Below are positions 1 to 10,344 of a DNA stretch of 64,000 nucleotides, one piece after another (within the stretch, counting starts at the first letter, position 1; each line of letters opens with the position of its first letter). The position numbers and the translations under genes are program-made. The notes beneath the pieces are model-generated. The model saw only the letters and a list, made by a program, of their open reading frames with translations. It made no database searches and was not told the DNA's origin. Source of the DNA: Dugong dugon (lineage: Eukaryota; Chordata; Mammalia; Sirenia; Dugongidae); NCBI GenBank assembly GCA_030035585.1, contig CM057465.1, positions 32,072,001-32,136,000 on the forward strand, written 5' to 3'.

Positions 1-66
1 ACATCATGATGATGATTACGGTGATAGGAGAGAGAGAGACAGAGAGATAGGTAGATAGATAAATAG
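1..66. repeat. Simple-sequence edge (GA/GATA-rich)
   Basis: Short runs of ga, gaca and gata precede the tail of an RTE element. This is low-complexity sequence; nothing else is seen in it. Confidence 0.6.
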
Positions 67-1650
67 TTGTTGTTATTGCTGTTGTTGTTTTTAGGTGCTC
101 TCAAGTGGATTCCAACTCATAGCAACCCTATGTACAACAGAATGAAACACTGCCTGGTCCTGCGCCATCCTCACAATGGTTGTTATGCTTGAGCCCATTG
201 TTGCCTCTGTCAGTCCATCTCATTGAAGGTCTTCCTCTTTTCCCCTGACCCTTTACCAAGCATAATGCCCTTCTCCAGGGACTGGCCCCGCCAGATAACA
301 TGTCCAAAGTATGTGAGACGTAGTCTTGCCATCCTCACTTCTAATGAGCATTCTGGCTGTACTTCTTCCAAGACAGATTTGTTCCTTCTTCTGGCAGTCA
401 TGGGCTATTCCATATTCTTCGACAGCACCATAATTCAAAGGCATCAATTCTTCTTCAGCCTTCCTTATTCATTGTCCAGCTTTCATATGCATATGAGGCA
501 ATTGAAAACATCATGGCTTGGGTCACATGCACCTTAGTCCTTAAAGTGACATCTTTGCTTTTTAATTAACACTGTAAAGAGATCTTTTGCAGCAAATTTG
601 CCCAATGCAATGTGTCACTTGATTTCTTGACTGCTGCTTCCATGGGCCTTGACTGTGGAGCCAAGTAAAATGAAATCCTTGACAACTTCAGTCTTTTCCC
701 CATTTATCATGATGTTGCTTATTGGTCCAGTTGTGATGATTTTTGTTTTCCTTATGTTGAAATGTAATCCATTCTGAAGGCTATGGTCTTTGATCTTCAT
801 CAGTAGGTGCTTCAAGTCCTCTTCACTTTCAGCAGGCAAGGTTGTGTCATCTGCATATCACAAGCTATTAATGAGTCTTCCTCCAATCCTGATGCCGCCT
901 TCTTCATGTAGTCCAACTTCTGGAATTATCCGCTCAGCACACAGATTGAATAAGTATGGTGAAAGGACACAACCCTGACACACAACTTTCTTGACTTTAA
1001 ATCAAGCAGTATCCCCTTGTTCTGTTTGAACGACTGTTTCTTGGTCTAAGGACAGGTTTCTCATGAACACGGTTAAGTGTTCTGGAATTCCCATTCTTCA
1101 CAATGTTATCCATAATTTGTTATGATCCACACTGTTGAATGCCTTTGCATAGTCAATAAAACACAGGTAAACATCTTTCTGGTATTCTCTGCTTTCAGCT
1201 GATATCCATTTGACATCAGCAATGATATCCCTTGTTCCACGTCCTCTTCTGAACCTAGTTTGAATTTCTGGCTGTTTCCTGTTGATGTACTGCTGCAACA
1301 ACTTTTGAATGATCATGAACAAAATTTTACTTGTGTTTGATATTAATGATACTGTCGATAATTTCCACATTCTGTTGGATCACCTTTCTTTGATATGGGT
1401 ACAAATATGGATCTCTTCCAGTCAGTTGGCCAGGTAGCTGTCTTCCAAATTTCTTGGCATAGATGAGTGGGCACTTCCAACACTGCATCTGTTTGTTGAA
1501 ACATCTCCATTGGTATTCTGTCAATTCCTGGAGCCTTGTTTGTCGCCAATGCCTTCAGTGCAGCTTGGACCTCTTCCATCAGTACCATGGGTTCTTGATC
1601 ATATGCTGCCTCCTGAAATGGTTGAACGTCAACCAATTCTTTGTGGTACA
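67..1650 (-). mobile_element. RTE-clade LINE copy A, 5' truncated
   Basis: The minus strand reads the 3' half of an afrotherian RTE: reverse transcriptase, the long post-RT region and the 3' tail ending in the (taacaac)n-type repeat at the left edge. Visible fragments are NKAPGIDRIPMEMFQ near 1530-1570, a motif-A region reading CFIDYAKAFNSVDH near 1130-1170 and LHFNIRKTKIITTGPISN near 710-750. Frameshifts and stops break the frame, so it is dead. The right end at about 1650 is the 5' truncation point and is followed by a short gata run. Its 3' part is almost identical to the inverted copy B. Confidence 0.93.
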
Positions 1651-1948
1651 GGGATAGATAGATAGATATAGACAACTTTAGTAAACAGAGCAGCCATTAC
1701 ATGTGCCAGTCTGCTTGAAGTCGTTGTAAACCTACAAAGGGAACAGTATGCAGTAGTTTTGCCTAGTTTGACTGCCATACCACTAAGTGTTAAAACATTG
1801 ACAGATATCAATAAGGTACATCTTACTTTTTTGTGGTTCTTATTCCTCAATAAGCTATGGACACTAAATAAGATATTTCATTAAAAACTCATAATCTGTA
1901 CTTTTGGTACCTTCCTACCTTCTACTGTTAATTATTTTATATGTGTAT
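1651..1948. other. Spacer between inverted RTE copies A and B
   Basis: About 300 bp of AT-rich sequence starting with a gatagata run. No recognisable repeat or gene. It is the loop of the A/B inverted pair. Confidence 0.5.
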
Positions 1949-2556
1949 GTTGTGAAGGATTTCGTTTTATTTGGCTCCACAGTCAAGGCCCATGGAAGCA
2001 GCAGTCAAGAAATCAAGTGACACATTGCATTGGGCAAATTTGCTGCAAAAGATCTCTTTACAGTGTTAATTAAAAAGCAAAGATGTCACTTTAAGGACTA
2101 AGGTGCATGTGACCCAAGCCATGATGTTTTCAATTGCCTCATATGCATATGAAAGCTGGACAATGAACAAGGAAGGCTGAAGAAGAATTGATGCCTTTGA
2201 ATTATGGTGCTGTCGAAGAATATGGAATAGCCCATGACTGCCAGAAGAAGGAACAAATCTGTCTTGGAAGAAGTACAGCCAGAATGCTCATTAGAAGTGA
2301 GGATGGCAAGACTACGTCTCACATACTTTGGACATGTTATCTGGTGGGGCCAGTCCCTGGAGAAGGGCATTATGCTTGGTAAAGGGTCAGGGGAAAAGAG
2401 GAAGACCTTCAATGAGATGGATTGACAGAGTGGCTGCAACAATGGGCTCAAGCATAGCAACAATTGTGGGGGTGGTGCAGGACCAGGCAGTGTTTCATTC
2501 TGTTGTACATAGGGTTGCTGAGTCAGAACCGATTCAAAGGCACCTAACAATAGCAA
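1949..2556 (+). mobile_element. RTE-clade LINE copy B, 3' end only
   Basis: Plus-strand RTE 3' end, starting at the 'gttgt.aaggattt' segment and running through the post-RT coding region (RNKSVLEEVQPECSLE, LRLTYFGHVI) to the cacctaaca tail. It faces copy A. Positions 1971-2417 match the reverse complement of 218-664 with only about two differences by eye, while the last ~140 bp differ at many positions. Confidence 0.93.
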
Positions 2557-2902
2557 CATATCTTACCCTACTACATTATATGCTCCTATATATTCCCTTT
2601 CATTACCTTTTCTTTATTACCTCCCATTCCTTATGGGAGTCCAATGCTTTGAAGTACATCAGACACCTGAGAAGCTTCTTAAAATGCGAAAGCTTGAGGT
2701 TCTGATTTAGTCAGTATAGGACTTAGAAATCTGTTTTTTTTTAATTGTACATTTTGTGGAATGTCCATAGGATATTGTACTGAAGCAAATTTTTATAAAT
2801 ATATGACAAGAAATTAGCTGAAAATTCTGCATAATATATTGAGGAGTGGGGCAGAAAAAGAACTAACATTAATTAAGGACTAACTACCGTTCTAGGCAAC
2901 AT
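2557..2902. other. Unassigned AT-rich sequence
   Basis: No ORF, repeat or RNA gene recognised. Confidence 0.4.
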
Positions 2903-3115
2903 CTAAAAACCAAAATCATTTGCTGTCGAATTAATTGTTGAGTCAATCCCATGTGTGTGGAATAGAACTATGCTTCACAGAGTTTTCAAGGCTGTGACCT
3001 TTCAGAAGAGACAGCCAGGTCTTTCTTCCAAGGCATCTCTGAGTGGGTTTGAATCACTGAACTTTGGGTTCGTAGTCGAGTGCTTAACCATTTGTACCAC
3101 TTAGGGGACCAGGGC
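2903..3115 (-). mobile_element. AfroSINE-type SINE, minus
   Basis: Reverse-strand tRNA-derived SINE of the second subfamily (middle 'aaggctgtgacctttcagaa', head 'ccatttgtaccact'). A 9-bp target duplication, aggcaacat, lies at 2894-2902 and 3116-3124, so both insertion ends are preserved. Confidence 0.88.
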
Positions 3116-3160
3116 AGGCAACATACTTGTATATTATTTTATTATTCATTACAATAATTC

Positions 3161-3511
3161 TAGGAGTTCCTCAGTGAGGCAAACGATTAAGCATTCAGCT
3201 ACTAGCGGAAAAGTTGGTGGTTCGGAGATAAACCAAAAACCAAACCCGTTGCCTTCAAGTTGATCCTGAGTCATAGCAACCCTATAAGACAGAGCAGAAT
3301 TTGCCCTGTAGGGTTTCCAAAGAGCAGCTGGTGGATTTGAAATGCTGACCTTTTGGTTAGCAGTCAAGCTCGTAACCAGGGTTGGAAGATAGGCCTGGCC
3401 ATCTGCTTCCAAAAGGCCACAGCCTTGAAAACCCTATGGAGCATTTCTACTCTGCACACATGTGGCTGCCATGAGTCAGAATCGACTCCATGGCAACTAA
3501 CAACAACAACA
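3161..3511 (+). mobile_element. SINE, plus, split by another SINE
   Basis: The head lies at 3161-3230 and the remainder at 3381-3511, with a minus-strand SINE between. The tail reads 'gactccatggcaactaac' followed by an aacaacaac run, the same tail as the RTE LINE in this window. Second subfamily (acatgtggctgccatgagtc). Confidence 0.85.
3231..3380 (-). mobile_element. SINE nested inside another SINE
   Basis: First-subfamily SINE in reverse orientation. Its tail is aaacccgttgcc and its head is truncated. It sits inside the plus-strand SINE, with an imperfect repeat 'gttcggagata' / 'gttggaagata' on either side (3220-3230, 3381-3391), consistent with a TSD. Confidence 0.8.
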
Positions 3512-3763
3512 GTAAGTCTAACAAGTATCAAAATACTCATCTTTTTTCAGATCAGGCAAGAGATTATCAGTGTGATAAAGGAAAAAGCATTATGAGTAAA
3601 TGCAGCATCAAAACTTACTTAAGTGCAAAGTAAAATGCCAAAAGCTTTAGATTTAACCCATGTAATCTGCAACCTATCATTTTTACCACCATTTCACAGA
3701 TGAGATTGAAACTCTGAAATATGAAAATAACTTTCCCAAGATCAAACAGCTAGTTAAGAGACA

Positions 3764-3973
3764 GCTGTTGTCATTGGGTCCCGCCAAGTCAATTTCAACT
3801 CATAGCGACCACATGTGACAAGGTAGAACTGCCCCATAGGGCTTCTTGGCTATAATCTTTACAGAAGCAGATCTCCATGTCTTTCTCCCCCAGAGGTGCT
3901 GGACGGTTTCAAATTGCCAGTTTTTCTGTTAGCAGCCGGGCACTCACTTAACCATTTGCATCACCAGGGATCT
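3764..3973 (-). mobile_element. AfroSINE-type SINE, minus, diverged
   Basis: Diverged reverse copy: tail 'ttgtcattgggtcccgcc', middle 'aactgccccatagggcttct', head 'ccatttgcatcaccaggga'. No clear TSD. Confidence 0.8.
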
Positions 3974-4665
3974 TTAAAGGGTAGCTGGTAGCATTCAAAC
4001 CAACATGTGTCTAATCCCAATGCCTGTGTCCCAGTTAGAGAGGAAAAGGCAGAGCCATGATGCGAATGTATGTATATATGACTTCAAAATCCAGGATAAT
4101 GTAGGATGGCAAAGCTCTAGTACAGCAAATAGAAGATAATAGACATGAGAAAAAATAAAACACCAAACTTGAAGTATCCTGATTGTTTAGTGAACTGAAA
4201 ATCCTTTATCAGAAGGTCTCAGAGCTACGTCTCTTTTCACTGTTTCATAAACAGTATATGATAAAAGCAGTAATCAAAATAAATACGTAAAGTAGATTTT
4301 TTTTTTTAAAGAACTCTCTGTGAATTTATCTAGTACAAAAGGATAATGGAAACTATGAGTCACAAATATTGTTCTGCAAAAGGTTGGGAATGACCTCAGG
4401 TTGGTTTCCTCAGGAAATAAAAGTAAGAGCTCAAAGAATAAGGAAGCCAGAAGAGATTTGCAGTAATACTAGAGCAGACCTAAGCACACCATTTTTGTTT
4501 CATTACTTAGACATCTAGACAAGTGGAAAAGCAGACTTCTGAAAAGCTAGTATATACAGGTTTCAAAAGGAAGTGAGGGAAGTAAAAATAATGTCAGGGC
4601 AAAGAAGTAGTTCTAAAGGGGAACCAAAGGTAAACATTAATGAAATGCTTTTGATATTACACAAC
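3974..4665. other. Unassigned sequence
   Basis: About 690 bp without a recognisable repeat or coding region. Contains one T9 run near 4300. Confidence 0.4.
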
Positions 4666-4677
4666 TATGGAAGCCTG

Positions 4678-4850
4678 GAGCCCTGGTGGTGCGGTGGTTA
4701 AGAGCTTGGCTGCTAACCCAAAGGTTGGCAGTTCGAATCTACCAACTGCTTCAACCAACTGCTTTGTAGAAACCCTAGAGGACAGTTCTACTCTGTCCTA
4801 TTGGGTCGCTGTGAGTCTTAATCAACTCGTCGGCAACGGGTTTGGGCTTT
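4678..4850 (+). mobile_element. AfroSINE, plus, with 12-bp TSD
   Basis: Classic copy starting 'gagccctggtggtgcggtgg' and ending gcaacgggtttgggctttt. A perfect 12-bp TSD, tatggaagcctg, lies at 4666-4677 and 4851-4862. The middle is short because the segment 'gagaaagatgtggcagtctg' is missing, as in several copies here. Confidence 0.92.
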
Positions 4851-4862
4851 TATGGAAGCCTG

Positions 4863-5349
4863 CTTTCCAATTTTTTTTTTGTTGATTTTTTAAATAAATC
4901 AGACCATGGGATAGCATAGAATATCATCCAATTTTTGGAAAAGAAATGAAAAATAATATAAAATATTAATATGCATTAGTATGACAAAATAATTTCTCAA
5001 GGAAAATATTATAAAGTCACAAAATTTGTTTCCAAGAGTTATAAAGTGCTTTTCAAATTTTTATGAGAAAAAATAATCAATTTCAATATCATATCTAGAT
5101 ACATAATTTTTAAAAGTCCAGTATTTTCTGAATGCCCTGAATTATTTCATGGTCTTAGTTAAATTTGGACATTTAGTTATACTGATTTAAGGGCATCTTT
5201 AGTTGGTTTCATCTCATTTCTGTGATGGGTGACACAATTTACTTATGAAATATAAACTAAAAGGACACAATACACACCACTCCCTAATCATAAAGATAAT
5301 ACTTCCTGCCTTTACTACTAATCACTTGAATAGATTATTTTGTCCCCCT
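4863..5349. other. Unassigned AT-rich sequence
   Basis: No supported feature. AT-rich with many stops in all frames. Confidence 0.4.
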
Positions 5350-7175
5350 TTGTTGTTGCTGTTGACAGATGCCCTTGAGTTGGTTCCTACTCATAGTGAC
5401 CCTATGTAAAACATAACAAAACAATGCCTGGTCTTGCGCCATCTTCACAATCATTGCTATGTTTGAGTCCATTGTTGAATACACTGTGTCAATCTATCTC
5501 TTTGAACGTCCTAACGGGGAACACAACAGAAGGTCCCTGATGGAGCAGTAGAATGATTGGATGCAGAACTCAAATTCTAGTAAGAAGACCAGCTTAACGG
5601 TCTGACTAAGACTGGAGGCGCCCCGGAAAGCATGGCCTCTGGTCTCTCCATTACCCCAGAATTTCCGAGGCCAACTCTTCAAACAGGGATTAGACTGGAC
5701 TGTGGGACATAAAGTGATACCTGTGAAGAATGTGCCTCGTAGATATAAGAGACCAAAGGAGCAGCTTCTGTCCAGAGGTGTGAGGGGAAGGCAGAGAGAG
5801 TTAGGAGCTGGTTCAATGTTCATGGAGAATCAAGGGCGGAGGGGAAGAGTGTGCTGTTGCAGAATGGGGTGAGCGGTTGGGGTCTCATAACAATGTATGT
5901 TAAAAAAAAAAAATTCTGTATGGGAGACTAACTTGAAATGTAAACCTCATTTAATTACAACAATTAAAAAAAAAAATCTATCTCATTGATAGTCTTCCTC
6001 TTTTTCACTGACCTTCTACTTTACCAAGCATGATGTCCTTCTCTAGGGATGGTCCCTTCTGATAACATGTCCAAAACATGTGAGACAAAGTCTGCCATCC
6101 TCCAAGGAGCATTCTGGCTCTCTTTCTTCCAATACAGATTTTGTTTGTTCTTCTGGCAGTCCATGGTATATTCAATATTCTTTGCCAACACCATAATTCA
6201 AGGGCATCAATTCTTCTTCAGTTTTCCTTATTCACCGTCCAGCTTTCACATGCATATGAATCAACTGAAAATACCATGACCTGGATCAGGTGTACCTTAG
6301 TCCTCAAAGTAATAATAGTTTTGCTTTTTAACATTTGAAAGAGGTCTTTTGCAGAAGATTTGCCCAATGCCATATGTCATATGATCTCTTGATTGCTGCT
6401 TCCATGGGCCTTGATTGTGGATCCAAGTAAAATGAAATCCTTGACAATTTCAATCTTTTCTCCATTTATCATGATGTTGCTTCTTGGTCCAGGTGTGAGG
6501 ATTTTTGTTTTATTTATGTTGAAATGTAGTCCATACTGAAGGCTGTAGTCTTTGATCTTCATCAGTAGGTGCTTCAAGTCCTCTTCACTTTCAGCAAGCA
6601 AGGTTGTGTCATCTGCATATCACAGGTTATTAATAAGTCTTTCTCCAATATTGATGCCATGTTCTTCCTCATACAGTCCATTTTATCAGATTATTTGCTC
6701 AGCATACAGATTGAATAAGTATAGTGAAAGAATATGACCCTGATGCACACCTTTCCTGATTTTAAACCACACAGTATCCCCTTGTTCTGTTCCAAGGACT
6801 GCCTCTTGGTCTATGTACAGGTTCCTCATGAATACAATTAAGTGCTCTGGAATTCCCGTTCTTCACAATGTTATCCATAATTTGTTATGATCCACACAGT
6901 CAAATCCCTTTGCATAGTCAATAAAACACAGGTAAACATCTTTCTCGTATTCTCTGCTTCAGTCAATATCCATCTGACATCAGCAATGATATCCCCCATT
7001 CCATGTCCTCCTCCGAATCCAGCTTGGATTTCTGGCAGCTCCCTGTCGATGTGCTGCTTAAACCGTTTTTGAATTATATTCAACAAAATTTTACTTGTGT
7101 GTGATATTAATGATATTGTTCGATAATTTCCGCATTCGGTTGGATCACCTTTCTTTGGAATGGGCACAAATATGG
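5350..7175 (-). mobile_element. RTE-clade LINE copy C, interrupted
   Basis: Minus-strand RTE with its tail at 5350-5505 and the rest at 5975-7175, split by an L1-like insertion. The minus strand encodes PIPKKGDPTECGNYRTIS, a motif-A area and LHFNINKTKILTPGPRSN, with frameshifts. The 5' end stops at 7175, at the point corresponding to 'ccatatttgtgccc', where foreign sequence shared with locus 53574 begins. Confidence 0.92.
5506..5974 (+). mobile_element. L1 3' UTR fragment (L1-a), diverged, inside RTE C
   Basis: A 469-bp insertion ending in two A-rich runs (5900-5912 and 5965-5974). The flanking duplication is 'aatctatctctttga' / 'aatctatctcattga' (5491-5505 and 5975-5989). Internal order (agaccagcttaacgg, ctgactaagactggag, ggactggactgtggg) parallels the 3' UTR of the L1s at 14.6 and 34.2 kb but is much diverged, so it looks like an older or different L1 subfamily. 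The 109-codon minus ORF inside is not a gene. Confidence 0.7.
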
Positions 7176-7214
7176 TTTCTGTTTATGGTGATGGAAAATT
7201 TGACAATGCATATT
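7176..7214. repeat. Non-RTE sequence fused to RTE C
   Basis: Sequence beginning tttctgtttatggtgatgg and ending gcatattggtg. It is not part of the RTE, but it is fused at the same RTE base as at 53574-53613. It resembles the 3' end of old mammalian L1 families. Confidence 0.7.
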
Positions 7215-7345
7215 GGTGTGGGAGAAAGATGTGGCAGTCTGCTTCCATAAAGATTTATGGGCTTGGAGCCCCTATGGAGCAGTCCTACTCTTTCCCATAG
7301 GACCACTATGAGTTGCAATTGACTGAATGCCAGTGAGTTTTTGCT
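7213..7345 (+). mobile_element. AfroSINE fragment, head missing
   Basis: Begins in the SINE middle (gggagaaagatgtggcagtc) and runs to a tail 'gaatgccagtgagttttt'. It abuts the RTE C fusion segment directly, so its 5' end is truncated or recombined. Confidence 0.8.
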
Positions 7346-7610
7346 CCCTTTTAGATAATGACAAAAAAAGAATCACATAGTAGAACCAATTTAGGAAGCG
7401 TAATAGAGTACTGTAACTAAAAGAAATAAAGTGTCTCAAAGGCATAGCAAACTGAACTCATCATCAATATCTTCAGACTATTCTAACACTTCTAAAATTC
7501 TATGAGTAGCATCACTATACTCAAGTCAAAAATTTAGAAAACATTCCTGACTAAATCCTTTTTCTGTCTCATCTCCAACATCAACAGTATAACCAAGTTC
7601 TTAAAAATTA

Positions 7611-7756
7611 TGTCTGGCGCAGTGGTTAAGAGTGACAGCTGCTAACCAAATGGTCTGTCCTTCAAATCCACCAGCCACTTCTTGGAAATCCTATGGGGCA
7701 GTTTTACTCTGCCCTATAGGTTCACTATGAGTTGGAATCAATTTGATCAAAATGGG
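7611..7756 (+). mobile_element. AfroSINE, plus, diverged
   Basis: Head 'tctggcgcagtggttaagag', middle 'tatggggcagttttactctg', tail 'ttggaatcaatttgatc'. No TSD identified. Confidence 0.82.
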
Positions 7757-8215
7757 TAAATACATTTCAAGTCCGTTCACTTCTTTCCATTCTTACTGTC
7801 TAAGCAGTCAACATCTCTTACCTGCCTAATATCCACAGCTTGCAAACAGAGCTCTCTGTCCTCAATATCTAATCTGCAGGCTGCAGTCAAAATGGTGGTT
7901 TGGATAACTCAAGGTGCCATCTTCCTTGTTTATAACCTATTAATGACTATCCCTTGCACCTAGGATAGATCCAAATTCCTAAATATATCCCTGTTCACCT
8001 CACTGGTATCATCTCTTTCCATGGATTTCTCCATCTTTGAACTATTTTGAAACAGTCCCACATGCTGTTCTTTTTTGGGGGGATCCTTCCCCTTCCTCCT
8101 CACATATCTACTCTTACTCAACCTCCAAATCTGTCTAAACAACATTAGCTCCTCAAAGTCTTCCTCGATGCTCTAAAAAGTCAGCTTTCAACTTCGCATT
8201 ATACTAGTCAGAATT
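7757..8215 (+). mobile_element. L2-like ancient LINE remnant
   Basis: Pyrimidine-rich sequence with the order typical of mammalian L2 3' ends, including 'taggatagatccaaattcct' near 7960-7980 (L2: aggataaagtccaaactcc) and a run of short Cys/Leu-type codons. Strongly decayed, so the call is tentative. Confidence 0.4.
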
Positions 8216-9631
8216 CTAAGTGTAGTATTTCTTTGCAAAATTACAAAATCCATAATATATAATAAGTTTAGAAAAGCAAGAAGTTTTTAATAGATATTCA
8301 TTTTAATAGAAATAATGTCCAAGTTTTTATAGCAAATTTATTGACAACATTATTTCAGTTAATATCCTATTCTAATGTTAGTCCTCTGTATGAAGAGAAA
8401 ATTTAAAAAATCTTCCTAAATATAAGGAATCTCTGAACCTAAGCAGGAATATAAATAGACAATAAACATTATGATAATGTCCCCAATAAAATACGATGGT
8501 TTGCAGTAAATTCTTTCTAGAGATGTTTCAAGAAAAGACAAAAGAGGCCTTCAAACTCCAGTGAAATAACTTTGCATCTGTTACATATAACTTTTTTATA
8601 AGGTGTGTTTTCAAAGTGAATCGTAAGTATAAAGCTAAAGAAATTCTGGAAAGGGTTATGTGTTTCTTAGACTATGAGAGTTTGCCCTTGAACCAGTTAA
8701 TACGAGCAATAAAAAAATATCTAACCTAAGAGTAAGGATAAGTAAATTACTTTCTTCTGAAGGATTCTGATGCCAAGAGTTAGTAGGAAGCTTATAAAAA
8801 CTTAAATACATCCATTCTTTAAATCAGTTATTCTTCAGTGGTTCAAGGAGAAGGAGAAGGTGTATAAGTATAAACTGAAAATCTTTTTTAAAATATAAAT
8901 CAACAGTCCATCTAACATAAAGGTATATGTCCCTCCCATGCAAACTCCCTTGAAAATTGCTGGTTTAAAACATATACCCATCTGTAAAAAAATGAGAAGA
9001 ATAATTTAATGATCTTTGAAAATCATTGAAGAAAGCTATATGTACATCTATTAGAGTGTCTTTATTTCTTTTAGTTGCTCTAAAAGTCACCTTTAAATTT
9101 GACTTTTTTATGAAAACAGGAAACTGATAAAGGTGCTATATAAAAGGCAAGCAATTAATTTTTTGGAGGAATTGGAAAAGTTACCAAAGCACTACCTAAT
9201 TATGGGTCAAAAATCAGGAAAGAAGAAAACACAAAAAAGTGAGACCAACCCTTGGGGAAGCTTTTCCCCTAGAGGCATCTGACAATTACAGTTGAAATAG
9301 CTGAGATTCTAAAAAGTTTGATAGATTCATATAGGGTTAGAGGGAACCCAAGGCTCAGTAAGTAGGGAGACCCTGGTAAACTATTCATGCTTTAGGTTGA
9401 GAACATGAAAGTCTACACCCTAGGAATAAGCATGAACAAAAAAAGATTGGCTCTGCCAGGAACTAAAATTCATTCTTGATTGAATTAATATTACTTGGGC
9501 TTGCTAGTGCCCCTAGCCACCTTTCATAAGTAAGAGCAAATCTTCAATAAGATAAAACAGAATAATCCTAGGCCTCAACGACATTTTTTTTTTTCCAGAT
9601 ACGAAGTCCAATACTCAATCAAAACTAATCT
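8216..9631. other. Unassigned AT-rich sequence, 1.4 kb
   Basis: No ORF above 60 codons, and no repeat recognised by eye. Likely unique sequence or repeats too old to see. Confidence 0.4.
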
Positions 9632-10335
9632 GGCAAAAGTTGGTAAGTTGGACTTCATTAAAATTAAAAACTTCTGTTGCAATAAAGACACTGTTAAGAG
9701 ATTAAAAAGACAAGTCACAGACTGGGGGAAAGTATTTGCAAAACACATATCTCATAAAGGACTTTTATCTAAAATATACAAACAACTCTTAAAACTCAAT
9801 AATAAGAAAACCAATAACACAATTACAAAATGGGCAAAAGATCTGAACAGAAACCTCAGAAAAGAAGATGTCCATATGTCAAATAAGCATATAAAAAGAT
9901 GCTCAACACCATATTTCATTAGAGAACTGCAAATTAAAACAAGGAGATACCACTTTATACCTATTCAAACAAACCAACCAGTTGCCCTTACAGTCAGCTT
10001 GGACTCACAGCAACCTTGTGTGTATCAGAGTAGAATTGTCTCCCATAGGGTTTTCAATGGCTAATTTTTCAAAAATAGATCACCAGGACTTTTTTCTGAA
10101 GTGTCTCTGGGTAGACATGAACCTTCAACCTTTTGGTTGGCAGCCAAGCGCCAGCCATTTGTACAACCCAGGGACTCCTCATACCTATTAAAAGGGCTAA
10201 AATCCCAAATGCTGACAACACCAAAGGCTGGCAAGAATGTGGGGCATAATGAACTCACATTCGTTGCTGATGAGAATGTGAGTCCTGGTTCATGTAATTT
10301 CTCTAAATTCTGCTAAAAAAAAAAAAAACCTAACA
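9632..10335 (+). mobile_element. Old L1 fragment (L1-b), ORF2 C-terminus
   Basis: Plus-strand remnant of the ORF2 C-terminal region: KVGKLDFIKIKNFCCNKDT, then WAKDLNRNLRKEDVHMSNKH and RRYHFIPI, close in order to other L1s here (33000-33130) but clearly diverged. A minus SINE splits it. The A14 run at 10315-10328 may be unrelated, because the 3' UTR is absent. Confidence 0.8.
9970..10180 (-). mobile_element. SINE inside L1-b
   Basis: Second-subfamily SINE in reverse orientation, ending 'caacccagggactcct'. An imperfect TSD of about 13 bp, 'atacctattcaaa' / 'atacctattaaaa', lies at 9957-9969 and 10181-10193. It is younger than the L1 it interrupts. Confidence 0.88.
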
Positions 10336-10344
10336 GTTTCTACT

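Noticed and set aside
2098-2559. 153-codon minus-strand ORF
   Set aside because: It is antisense to the RTE post-RT coding region, and the equivalent antisense frames recur in other RTE copies (223-537, 6049-6279).
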